64,000 nt of DNA, taken from Pseudophaeomoniella oleicola. Its lineage: Eukaryota > Ascomycota > Eurotiomycetes > Phaeomoniellales > Phaeomoniellaceae. The stretch lies in NCBI GenBank assembly GCA_003868215.1, contig QWDQ01000003.1, positions 840,763-904,762 of the forward strand, given 5' to 3'. Below, piece by piece: positions 10,283 to 20,679 of the stretch (the stretch's first letter is position 1; each line of letters begins with the position of its first letter). The notes under the pieces are model-generated. The model saw nothing but the letters and a program-made list of their open reading frames with translations, made no database searches and had not been told where the DNA came from. The position numbers and the translations under genes are program-made.

Positions 10283-10924
10283 ATGCGTCTCCCCTACGCT
10301 CCCCGCGAACCTCCAACCGCAGACCCGGAAACGACCTCGATCTACGACCGGATCTCTGCCCGTCGACATCCTCGCCCTCTGATACCTCTCGATCTCACCC
10401 TCCTCCACTCTCCACCCGTTGCCGATGGCTACAACGCCTTCGTCGGAGCCCTGCGCACTAAAACCATCTTCCCCGCCTCCCTCCTCGAACTCTCCATCTG
10501 CCGCGTCGCCGTCCTCACGCACGCCGTCTACGAATGGAACGCCCATGCCCCTCTCGCCCTGAAAGCCGGTCTGCCCGCTTCAACTCTCTCCTGGGCCCGA
10601 ACCGCGAGCACCGACGACGTTTTCCAAGCCACCCAACAAGAAGCTCCTCCATCACCATCATCCACCACAACCATCACCCCGCACGAATCCGCAACTCTCC
10701 TCTACACCGACGAAGTCACCCTCCCGCCCCTCCACGTACGCGACTCGACCTTCTCGCTCTTGAAATCGCTCTTCACCGACCGCGAGATCGTCGAGTTGAC
10801 GACGACGATCGCCGGATACAACGCCGTCAGTCGCATTCTCGTCAGCCTCGACGTCGGCGAGAACAATGATAGGGAGATGAGGAGCGTCGAGGATATTGTG
10901 GGAGATGTTGGAGGGAGTAGGTAG
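10283..10924 (+). CDS. Carboxymuconolactone decarboxylase (CMD/AhpD-like) family protein
   Basis: Intronless, 213 aa, no signal peptide. The family signature is at residues 67-88, LLELSICRVAVLTHAVYEWN followed by AH: Glu69, Cys73, Arg74, the YEW motif with Glu84, and His88. The peroxidase CxxC of AhpD is absent, so a decarboxylase or isomerase-like role is more likely than a redox one. Residues about 115-140 hold a Ser/Thr/Pro-rich insert that looks low in constraint. In bacteria CMD converts 4-carboxymuconolactone to the enol-lactone in the protocatechuate branch. Here it lies on the same strand as the intradiol dioxygenase, 660 bp downstream, which supports membership of the same catabolic block. 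Many fungal paralogues have no assigned reaction, so the exact substrate is unknown. Confidence 0.8.
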   Translation: MRLPYAPREPPTADPETTSIYDRISARRHPRPLIPLDLTLLHSPPVADGYNAFVGALRTKTIFPASLLELSICRVAVLTHAVYEWNAHAPLALKAGLPASTLSWARTASTDDVFQATQQEAPPSPSSTTTITPHESATLLYTDEVTLPPLHVRDSTFSLLKSLFTDREIVELTTTIAGYNAVSRILVSLDVGENNDREMRSVEDIVGDVGGSR

Positions 10925-11473
10925 GTAGGTAGGTATGAGAAAGGGGGGGAGGTTGTTTACCTTTTTCATGCTTGATGGTAGTTAATTACTTTAGAGATAA
11001 TTACATTAGGTAATTACTATGTTCCTAATCCATCAACTTCAAAAGAAAAGCATCATCTATCCAAGTAAATTTAGCCATCTACCAAGAAGGATGATAATAA
11101 AGTATTTTGAAAGAAAGGGGTATCAATTCTTGTTTAATTTTATTTTAAATATTCGTATTCTCACTTATCGCCTACCAGCCAGCCAGCCTGCTTGAATCAA
11201 GTGAGAAAAACAAGAGGGGGTTTGGCTCCTCCTCGTCGAGTATTTAAGTGATACAGACTAACAACCAAACGGGTCGCTGATATAGTTGTGCACCAAAGGA
11301 CGCCTACGCTGTGTGCTTATGTTGCCTCCTTCATTGGAGGTTGTTTTGAAAATAAACAAATAAAACAAAGAACAAAAAGAAACGCTTTTCCTTTTTGCGA
11401 AAAACGAAGGGTATCTGGTGGGTAAAGAGGGGGATGGCGGCGAGGGAGAATTCGAACAAGGAGAACAGGGGGT
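10925..11473. other. Convergent 3' intergenic region
   Basis: 3' flanks of the CMD-family gene and the dynein gene. It begins with a GGTA tetranucleotide tract (about 10918-10935) and is AT-rich after that. No gene seen. Confidence 0.6.
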
Positions 11474-13606
11474 TCAAATTCGTCCCTGTTCGACTCTGCT
11501 CACCAGTCGCTTGACACCGCTCCATTCATCCATTCCCGCTGATCCTGCTCCGCCGCTGAGACCCTTTCCGACATCGAAGACAGTGACGACACCGTCTAAA
11601 CCTCCAACGGCGAGCTTCTTGCCCTCCTTTTCTTCCCAGGCCAGTTTGTTCAACCCGTAGGTTAGGAGGCCGCCTTTACCTCTTGACGGGCTGGCTTTGG
11701 ACACGGGAATCTCGAGGTCGAGATTCAAATCAAAGACTTCGAGGTCTCCTGCACCGGTGACGCAAGCAAATATACTTGGTCGATGTGGAGCCCATTTGGC
11801 GTCGTAGACAAGGTCTTCACGTGGTATGTCGAGAACCGGAGTGATTATTTGAGGACCACCCGAGTTCATCCCAGAGGAAACAGAGGGGTTAGTGGCTGCA
11901 GCAATTGCTGCTGCTGCTGCGGAACTCGCGGCAGCGGGACGGATGCGCCAGAGTTTGAGAGTCCAGTCAATTGAGGAAGAGAGCATTAGGTCCGTCAGGT
12001 CGACGGGACCACGGGCTGGGTGGAAATGTGTGGACATGACAGGGGCTGTGTGACCGCTGTATTTTAAACGGGTGTCTGTGCCAGCTTTGGCGCCTGCACG
12101 ATCATATCGATGACAAGGGTAGATAGAGCCTTCTTCAGTACCGACGACAAAGAAGGTGGGGTCTGTGGAGGGGAAGGCGGCAGTTGTGGGTGCGAGATCT
12201 TCAATTTTGGCTGGTGGAGGGGTTGCGAGTTCCAAGTACTCTTGGGGTTGGGAGAGCATGTCGATGCTCCAGGAGCATACTACGCCATCAGTCGAGGTTG
12301 TGAGAATGTTGTGAGCATTCTGAGTCCCGATAATCGAGATAGAGTAAACGGGATGAGTGTGGCCGAGATGAGAGCCTGATAGAGGAGTTTTCTGCACAGG
12401 TGCACCGGTACGTCCCGAAGTTCGAGTGTCCCAGAGTAAAATCTGCCCAGAATAAGTACCTCCAACCACGAGGTTCGGATGAAACGGCGAAAAGCGTGCT
12501 GACAGGATATCGCTGGTTGCAGTGAAGGTGTATTCGGGTCTTGAAGGAGCATGTGAATTCCACAACAGGACAAGGCCCGCAGCTTCATTGGGAGCAGAAG
12601 GATTTCTGTTGTACGAAGAAAGAAATAGCTCCTGGAAATGAGGTGAGAACTGTAGATCTGTGATTTGACGCTTTCGACAATGCTTCTCATCGTAGAATTG
12701 AACACTCTCCTTTAGTGAGAGAGCTTTCCTGCTTGTCCTTGTGTATAGTGCGTCGTCTTCGTCATCTTCCGCATCAAGCCTGCTAAGTGTGTAATCCGCT
12801 AAAATATCATATTCCTCGTCCAAAGCTCGCTCAATCACTGTGCTTGATCGCTCTACGAAGGAAAGGAAGTCTGTAGAGGATGTGACAGCATTGAGCTCAT
12901 CAGAAGTGAGCTGCCGCAGGGGGTATCTTTGTCTGGCGTCCGGCTTGAGGGTACCATCAGCAGCAAGGTTCTTAGTTGCTTTGAGCTCTTCTTCGATCTC
13001 CTGGCGCAACTTCTCTCTGATGAGATCCTCTCGTTCCCGATGCGCTTTTGGCGATAACCCGTCCAACTGATCCTCGTCATTGAGCGACAAGCCATCTGTG
13101 TCGGTACCTATCTCGACAGTCTGTACTGCCTTGCTATATGTGACTACTTCTCGTTTTGGAGGGGCGTCAGGGGCTACTTCGAAGACTGTTGTCGGAACAT
13201 CGGCTGATAGAGTCTGCGTTGATGCGCTCTGGGTCTGTGCTCTCGCTGCTTGCGCAGGGCTTTCTGAGACGGCTTGTCCTGCACTCTGAAGGGATATAGG
13301 CCGGCTCGGCTTGAATGTAGGCGATTCACCTGGGCTCTCCTGCCTTGATGAACTGGGCCTGTCGAGAAGATTGTTTATTAGATCATCTAACTCCTCCCTG
13401 TTCCCTATACGAGATGTCCTAGGTGAGGTGGTCTTTAGACCATGTCAGTGAAGCTCTCGCTTGCGACATATTTGAGGCCTTACCTTTCCAATCTCTCCGA
13501 ACGATTGTCTAGCTGCTGCGAACTCCTGCTTCCTCAGTTCCCTCTGTTGTTTGATCTCAGCAAGCCGGGCCTTTTTGGCCAAAATCTCCTCCCGGCGACT
13601 AGACAT
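11474..13606 (-). CDS. Cytoplasmic dynein intermediate chain (WD40)
   Basis: Dynein-1 intermediate chain, linking the heavy chain to dynactin and cargo for nuclear migration and vesicle transport. Two exons: 13606-13484 and 13432-11474, joined over a 51-bp intron, 693 aa. The first 41 residues (MSSRREEILAKKARLAEIKQ and on) are the charged N-terminal helix that binds dynactin p150/NudE. A Ser/Pro-rich linker follows, then the VVTYSKAVQT motif, an acidic stretch after SLNDEDQ, and from about residue 300 a series of WD40 repeats (for example ILLWDTR, LKLWRI, VVTVFDV). The apparent TTG start at 13090 is just the edge of a frame; the ATG at 13606 is chosen because the splice restores the conserved N-terminus. 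It is divergent from ATP synthase subunit e with 326 bp between starts. Confidence 0.95.
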
Positions 13607-13932
13607 ATTGCGGATCGTGCCTCGTTGCCTCAGGTCATATCGTCGGCATCAGTTACATTACAGTGAACTCCAGAGAACGCGATGTAAACGACGCGGTCTC
13701 CAGGTCACGTGATTGTAGAAAGTTGGAGTTGAGGTCGGACAAAATCGCTGAAGCTGCCGGCTCAAGCTTCTTTTTCGCATCCCAATTCAACGACATCCGT
13801 GAAGTTGCGATAACAGCCCAGGAGCATTCACCCTGCCTTTCCGTCTGAGATAAACAACCGGATTCGCTCTCTCTCGTCCGACGTCTTACAACGCTCTTTA
13901 TAAGAAATTCAATCGAACTTTATCGCGTCAAG
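13607..13932. promoter_or_regulatory. Bidirectional promoter, dynein intermediate chain / ATP synthase e
   Basis: 326 bp between divergent ATGs, containing one GTCACGTGAT element at 13704-13713. Confidence 0.7.
13704..13713. promoter_or_regulatory. CACGTG E-box (GTCACGTGAT)
   Basis: Matches the RTCACGTGAY core bound by Cbf1-type bHLH factors in fungi. It lies in the short shared promoter, about 100 bp from the dynein ATG. Binding is inferred from the motif alone. Confidence 0.5.
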
Positions 13933-14384
13933 ATGGCCACATCGCAGGGTGTCAATGTACGTCTCTAAAAGCAGTCACGGTCTACGGTCTCAAGGGTCTC
14001 CGTGCCGTATGGTTCTTCCATTCTGACGATTCCTATCTCACAGGTCCTCCGTTGGTCTGCGCTCGTTCTTGGTGTTTTCTACGGTGCCTACCACCAAGCC
14101 GGGATTACCTCCAAGGTCAAGGCCGGAGAAGCCAAACGCGAATATGAAAACAAGGAGTCATTAATAGCAAAGGCTAAAGCAGAGTGGGCTAAGAAGACTG
14201 CTCCTCCGCAATCACAAACATCTGGCGGTGGTATGTGGCGTTCTGTCCTATGTCAACATGATTTATGCCGATGCAAGAATCCATCTATGAATTCTGCTGA
14301 CTTCCAATTACAGTTGTTTCAGACCCAGAAGACCCCAACTTCGACTTCGAAGCATTTTTGAAAGCGCAAGAAGCAAAGGCATAG
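13933..14384 (+). CDS. Mitochondrial F1Fo-ATP synthase subunit e
   Basis: Small inner-membrane subunit (Atp21/Tim11 family) that supports ATP synthase dimer formation and cristae shape. Three exons: 13933-13956 (24 nt), 14044-14230 and 14314-14384, giving 93 aa, the usual size. The protein starts MATSQGVNVLRWSALVLGVF, with one transmembrane helix that carries the GxxxG-like GVFYG motif used for dimerisation. A basic/acidic coiled helix follows (KVKAGEAKREYENKESLIAK) and the end is DPNFDFEAFLKAQEAKA. The introns have donors GTACGT and GTATGT with acceptors CAG. The gene is broken into pieces too small to be seen as one open frame. Divergent from the dynein gene. Confidence 0.92.
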
Positions 14385-15297
14385 GACAACTTCGTGGAGA
14401 TGCCACTATTTTCAAAAGTTCAACGATAGACATCGCTCACAGACGACGCTCAGGCTGCATGCACGATGAGCTGGCTGAGCTTGACAGGACATTGTCAACA
14501 TCATTTTATTTCCTATGTACCCTTGAGGACTTTTTGAAAGGTTCACCGCTGTTCTGTACATACCCAACGTCTTTATGATCCATACAGCTCACCATGTATA
14601 ATACATGCTATATGCCAAACGGTCCCGTTTGCACCCTGTGATGACAAACCAAGGAGGGAAATCTGTGGATCTATGTCTATAGTGCAGTCTTCACGTTTCT
14701 CTCTTGCGCCTCTACCACCTGGCGATGCTATCTTGTCAAGCACGTGCCTGGCAAGCGGCGTCTTCCCCTGTATACATCCGGAAAAGTCTACCGAAGCCAA
14801 TCCCTGCAGCCAGACCCTTCACGGGATAAGCAAGGAGAGCGTAGTAGAAGGACAAAACCGGGAGCTTCTGTTCTATCACAGAGAATGCGCGCTGTGTACT
14901 ATCGACAAGGCTTCTTCAAGACGGCGATACTCTTGCCTTTTGACTCCAGAATTTAGTGCACTGCGGTGTCAGTCTTCATGAATCTAGATGCTCTAATACT
15001 TCCTACTGCTGGCATATTTGACACATTGTAGTCATGCTATTAAGATAAGTCGTAATTGTACATGATTGTTCGTGATCGTCAAGGTCGTGCAGGTCTTTCT
15101 TGCTATTCTCGCCGCGGAGGTTTGGCTCTCCCCACAAAACTGGAGCTCTTACTGGAGGACCCTCAGAGCTTGGCATTGGAGCTTCAAGACACCTGGCAGA
15201 CGTACGAGTTCCTAAGTAGTGACAATAGTTCCGTGAACCACCTCTACGTCCCCCCGACCATCGCAATTGTCTTTGACGTAGAGGCTCATCAGCCAAC
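14385..15297. other. Intergenic upstream of STT3
   Basis: About 910 bp with the ATP synthase e 3' flank and the STT3 promoter. Short frames on both strands lack family motifs. No gene supported. Confidence 0.6.
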
Positions 15298-17765
15298 ATG
15301 GCTGTTTCAACTTTCGAGCCCCTTTTTCAAGGCAAGACCGGCCAGAGTACACGGGCGCTACTACGAATTATCATCCTTGTTACTATTGCACTTGCTGCAG
15401 TATCTGCTCGACTCTTCAGTGTTATCCGTAAGTAGCACCCCGGGTCGAATATAAACCACCGGAAAGCTCACTAACTCTGCTTTTGTAGGATTCGAGAGTA
15501 TAATACACGAGTGTACGTTACCCAGCATAAGAGCCATATCTACCTCTACTAACACGCGGCCTAGTCGATCCTTGGTTCAACTTCAGAGCAACGAAATATC
15601 TCATCAAACATGGCTTCTATAGCTTTTGGGATTGGTTCGATGACAGTAAGGATTGCGCAGAAACCTGGGGATGTTATACTAAGAATGAATAGGAACATGG
15701 TACCCTCTCGGTCGTGTCACTGGTGGCACATTATACCCGGGTCTCATGGTGACGAGCGGTGTCATCTATCACATACTACGATTCCTCACTATTCCCGTCG
15801 ACATCCGTAACATTTGTGTGCTGCTGGCACCGGGGTTCTCAGGATTGACTGCTCTGGCCATGTATCTGCTCACAAACGAGATGTCTACTTCGCCGTCAGC
15901 AGGTTTGCTTGCCGCGGCTTTCATGGGTATCACTCCCGGATATATTTCTCGGTCCGTTGCTGGAAGCTACGACAATGAAGCCATTGCCATCTTCCTGCTG
16001 GTATTTGCCTTCTATCTCTGGATCAAAGCCGTCAAGAATGGGTCTATCATGTGGGGAGCACTTGCGGCACTATTCTATGGATACATGGTGTCCGCCTGGG
16101 GAGGCTATGTGTTTATCACAAACTTGATACCTCTCCATGCCTTCGTTTTGATCTGTATGGGTCGGTACACCTCGCGCCTGTATATCGCGTACACAACATG
16201 GTATGCCCTCGGCACATTGGCGAGCATGCAGATTCCTTTCGTTGGCTTCCTGCCAGTCAGAAGCAGTGATCACATGGCAGCGATGGGTATCTTTGGCCTC
16301 ATCCAGCTGGTTGGATCCGTACAGTTCCTTCGTCAACAGCTCCCTGGCAAGCAATTCCAGACGTTGCTTGTTGGGCTGGTGCTCGCTATTTTCGGATTTT
16401 CGCTTTCAGGGCTCGTTCTGCTCACCGTTTCAGGGGTTATCGCTCCATGGAGTGGTCGATTCTACTCACTCTGGGACACAGGCTATGCCAAGATTCACAT
16501 CCCCATCATCGCTTCCGTCTCAGAACATCAGCCAACCGCATGGCCGGCTTTCTTCTTCGATCTTAATTTTCTGATTTGGCTTTTCCCCGCCGGCGTGTAT
16601 ATGTGCTTCAGACAACTTCGAGATGAGCACGTCTTTGTGGTCATTTACGCCGTCATGGCCTCTTACTTTGCAGGGGTCATGGTCCGTCTCATGCTCACAT
16701 TGACCCCAATTATCTGCACAGCCGCGGCTTTGGCTCTCTCGTACATCTTGGATACTTATCTCATCGTCAAGTCACCGCCGCCACCACCTAGCGAACAAAA
16801 TGGTGCAGCGGACAGCGCGCCCAAAGAGTCAAAGAAAGAATCTCTTCGTTCTATGCGAGCCCCACTGGTAGGAATCTACTCGGTCATGTCAAAGAGCGCA
16901 GTAACATCGCTGCTCGTCTCCTACCTCCTTCTATTCGTTCTTCACTGTACGTGGGTTACTTCCAATGCGTACTCGTCTCCCTCTGTCGTTCTTGCGTCTA
17001 GGTTGCCAGATGGCTCTCAACATATCATTGATGACTATCGTGAGGCTTATTACTGGCTCCGTCAAAATACCAAGCCAGATGCAAAGATCATGTCTTGGTG
17101 GGATTATGGGTATCAGATCGGTGGAATGGCAGATCGCCCGACGCTCGTCGACAACAACACCTGGAACAACACTCACATCGCCACCGTTGGAAAGGCAATG
17201 AGTTCTCGCGAAGAAGTTTCGTATCCTATTTTGAGACAACATGATGTTGATTACGTTCTCATTGTCTTCGGTGGTCTTCTCGGGTATAGCGGTGATGATA
17301 TCAACAAGTTCCTCTGGATGGTCCGTATCGCCGAAGGAATTTGGCCTGATGAAGTCAAAGAGCGAGACTTTTTTACCGCCAGGGGCGAGTATCGAATTGA
17401 CGACGAAGCCAGTCCAACAATGAGAAACTCTCTCATGTAGGTCATCTCTTGATTTTCACCGGACCTGTATAACTAACCCGTTCCTTTCTAGGTACAAAAT
17501 GTCATACTACAACTACAACTCCCTCTTCCCGGCTGGTCAAGCTATGGACCGTGTCCGTGGTTCCCGCATGCCCCTCGAAGGCCCTCAACTCAACACGCTT
17601 GAAGAAGCTTTCACATCTGAGAACTGGATCATTCGAATCTACAAGGTCAAGGACCTGGATAACGTTGGACGAGACCACGCAAGTGCAGTTGCTTTTGATA
17701 CCGGAAGAAAGAAGAAGGTCGGAAGCAAGAAGAGAAAGGGCGCGAGAGTCCTTCGAGAAGAATAG
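15298..17765 (+). CDS. STT3: Oligosaccharyltransferase catalytic subunit STT3
   Basis: Catalytic subunit of the ER oligosaccharyltransferase, which moves the dolichol-linked glycan to Asn in N-x-S/T sequons. Five exons: 15298-15427, 15489-15512 (24 nt), 15565-15645, 15693-17436 and 17492-17765, giving 750 aa. The small exons restore the conserved start [15 protein letters not shown] and the loop [20 protein letters not shown], which contains the DxD-like acidic motif. Also seen: [30 protein letters not shown], many transmembrane helices, and the catalytic WWDYG at residues 547-551 followed by [14 protein letters not shown] lysine/arginine-rich tail (about 735-748) ends the protein. Conserved throughout, with no sign of decay. 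Confidence 0.96.
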
Positions 17766-18388
17766 TAACGATGTTATCTTGTTCTCATAAAATGAAAAAG
17801 CAAAATTTGAGCAAAAAGCACAAAAATTGGGTCGCAAGCGATGGATTCTGTCTGACCTTCAACGAAAATGAAAACGCGGGAGTTTTTGACGGGGCGCGAA
17901 AAAGAAAGAAGAATGATGATAGTTCTTTCAGCATGTACCCTCTTTCACATCAGGGAGGGGTTGCTATGGCTGCCACTATTGTCCACTTGTTGTCAACGGA
18001 TCTCATCATATGGAGGGGGTTTCATTATACCTGCTTACCTGCTTACCCGCTGACCTATATATTTCTGTACCTATCTAGAATCGTGTATACTATGGCATAT
18101 CATACCATACCATATCCGTCTACCTAGGTACCTATGTATGTAAAAGATCCCGAAGGGAAGAAATGTACGGACGGATGTACTAAGAGAAGGAGTTGAGATA
18201 GGCAGTTGTCAAACCGAGGTACGTTGTCCCATATATAATAGGTGCAGACGTAGATCAAACGACGACCATGGATTTGTCTACTTAAGGTACGTACTCATAC
18301 TGCTTGATCCGTCCGTTTCTTTCGTTATATTTGATTTTCATTTATTCTTCGGTTTTACTTGTCGTTGCTGCATGTCTGTCTGTCTATC
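17766..18388. other. Convergent 3' intergenic region
   Basis: 3' flanks of STT3 and the hypothetical gene. Contains scattered TACC/CTAGGTA motifs near 18120. No gene seen. Confidence 0.6.
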
Positions 18389-19525
18389 TTAATCCAACAA
18401 ATCCAAAACCTCCATCTCCCGCTCCAGTATTCGTCGGAATTCTTCTTTTTCCATGCCCACGCCGCGGGCCAAGCGGTACATGCTCTTCACGCTCGTGCTG
18501 ATGTGTTGGCGGATGGCGACTTCCGAGTCGGAGCGCGAAGCGGCGCTTTGTTCAAGGCGGGCTACGGTGTCGGAGCCGGTGGTTGAGGCAGAGGGGGAGC
18601 GGGAGGGTTTGGGATGCGAGAGGGGGTAGGAGGGAGTGTCAGATTGCGGCGGAGATGGTTCGGTGGCGGGTTGGCGAGCTAGGAGGTGGGAGTAGGGGTT
18701 TGGAGGCGGATCGTTGAATGGGGGAGATATGGTCGTGTTGGTTGCGGGAGGGGATTGAGACGGGGAAGGGGAGTCAGTGGCATCGATGACGGGTTCAACG
18801 TTGCTGTATTGAGCATAATAATCGTCTTCTGTAGGGCCATGGCCGGTGAGAGATTGGGGAGCTGGTGAACGCTTGGTTGCCGGAGTTCGACCAGGGGTTT
18901 GGTCGTACTGAGCCCAGTAGTCGTCATCGTCGTCCTCTTGCCCAGCGTCATGGTCGGCAAAGGAAGCCTGATGTCCATTGTGTGCTCTTTCGGCGTCCCG
19001 GAGGGCTTCATTGAGAATTTGGTCAGAGGACAAGGAGTTGGCTTCTGCTATAGATTTAGACCAAGTACGATCTGTTTCTATTTCGGTGCCGAAAGGGAGA
19101 AGTTCGGCCACGCGCCAACCACTGCCCTCTTCGTTGTTCTCACACCACAGATACAAGGCAGTGAGGTTGTAATCTGGTAGGGGTATCTGCGCTCGCAGCG
19201 TCTCCTCGTCGAATCTTTTGTATCTTAGTTCCCCAACATTATCAACCTCGATTTCGCCTGACGCAGGGTGTGGCTCCCATGTCCCTGCTTCAACTGCTGC
19301 CTGCATTTTGTCGGCCTGCTGAGGGCTCCAGCAAAGTAGTTTCAGCCATGACTCGGATTGCGATGTCGAGTTTGGTGCTAGAAGCTGTACTCTTTGCCGG
19401 AGGATGGGTGATAGTAATGGAAGCAATGCCGGTGGAGGTTGCGTTGATGCGAATGCAGTAGGCAAGCAAGCCAGGAAGGGAGGGAGTAGGGTATGTGGTT
19501 CTGGAGGCGGGATGAGTTGAACCAT
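18389..19525 (-). CDS. Conserved hypothetical protein with disordered middle
   Basis: Single-exon gene, 378 aa. I do not recognise a named domain. Residues 1-140 look folded and start with a Pro/Leu-rich helix-forming segment (PHTLLPPFLACLPTAFASTQ), then WLKLLCWSP and a second ordered piece ending near LYLWCENNEEGSGWRVAELL. Residues about 185-315 are acidic then Ser/Pro/Thr-rich and probably disordered, with two DDYWAQYDQ / DDYYAQYSN repeats. The last 55 residues form a charged helix (SVKSMYRLARGVGMEKEEFR) that looks conserved. No signal peptide or membrane helix. Nuclear or cytosolic location is a guess. The pattern is typical of an uncharacterised Pezizomycotina-wide protein. It is divergent from the MFS gene. 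Confidence 0.8.
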   Translation of the reverse strand: MVQLIPPPEPHTLLPPFLACLPTAFASTQPPPALLPLLSPILRQRVQLLAPNSTSQSESWLKLLCWSPQQADKMQAAVEAGTWEPHPASGEIEVDNVGELRYKRFDEETLRAQIPLPDYNLTALYLWCENNEEGSGWRVAELLPFGTEIETDRTWSKSIAEANSLSSDQILNEALRDAERAHNGHQASFADHDAGQEDDDDDYWAQYDQTPGRTPATKRSPAPQSLTGHGPTEDDYYAQYSNVEPVIDATDSPSPSQSPPATNTTISPPFNDPPPNPYSHLLARQPATEPSPPQSDTPSYPLSHPKPSRSPSASTTGSDTVARLEQSAASRSDSEVAIRQHISTSVKSMYRLARGVGMEKEEFRRILEREMEVLDLLD

Positions 19526-20679
19526 CTTCCCTGTCTACAAATGTGTATCAAGATCTACGACCTCGAGGGGTCGAGTCTGCAAGATGTCGTTCTTGCGATC
19601 AATGATATGCGGGGATCAAGTGTCGCAATATTCTCAGATTCTCAGATACTTGTAACGTTGAGCCAGACTTTTCCGTAGGCCAGAGGTAGGAAAATCAAAT
19701 GAAAGACAGCAATGAACGTTGGAAATAGAAATGAAATCAGCGAAAGTACTGAAGATCATCGGTGAGACGTCTGACCATGCATGGCATTGGGCTTCGGGGG
19801 GTTTTACAGAAAATAATCTGCGCGAAGCTTCCTTTGGTCCGAACAAGCATACGGACCAGGCGTGCTTTGACAGGATCAGTGGAGAGTCACACAGATCACC
19901 ATGTCAAAGCTTCAGATGTAATTATGATCGCTGAAGCTGATAGAGGAAACATTATAAGCATGAACAAGGCGAATCATCACCAGGCATCTTCGGCTTTGAT
20001 AGAGGGAGATCAATTCTGTGATGGATGGTCTCCAAGCGACATTCAAATCGGGGTGGGCGATGGAACCAGTGAGCCAGTGAGATCCCCTTATTACGTACTA
20101 CAAGATCTTACCTAAGCATTGTCGGAGTCGCGGTCTTTGCGCCGACAAGAAGAGAAGTCATTAAAATCTAAGTTAAAGATGCAATGATTTGGTCCCGGCC
20201 GAAAGTACTTCATATCGTAGTACTACGTAGTACTACGTAGTGTTATTACTACCTACGGTAACTTATTATCTCACGGCCGAGAAATAAAAAAGGCTTAACT
20301 GGGTTAAGTACCGAAATGATGCTTAGAAAGAAAAGAAAGATCTAGATAAGTCACAACGTCCCTCCGATGCCATGCTTATTCGCTTGTTGGTCATGGATCT
20401 CCGCTGCATTTCTCTATACAAAAAGGATCGAGTCCGAGTTGGCTAGTTGTCGACATTAGGGTACAAGAAAGAACCTATCATTCAATATGCCTTTAAAATG
20501 ATAGCATTTCCATTGATATCGGAATCCTAGTAGTCTCTCTATCTTCTGTTATTTGTTATTCGTTATTCGTTCTTTGCTTCTAGTGGACTTACGATCCCTA
20601 CCAAACTACAAGACCGAGGATAATTCTTCCTCGGGCAGGTGATTGCTAGCAGAGGTCGAAGCTCTTGTGAATATCAGAG
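19526..20679. other. Intergenic, divergent promoters of hypothetical and MFS genes
   Basis: About 1.15 kb. Carries the longest TACGTA palindrome array of the left half (20216-20240). No gene seen. Confidence 0.6.
20216..20240. repeat. Palindromic CGTAGTACTACGTAG array
   Basis: Two overlapping palindromes: 22 bp centred in 20216-20237 and 18 bp at 20223-20240. Same motif class as 8088-8101. Confidence 0.9.
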
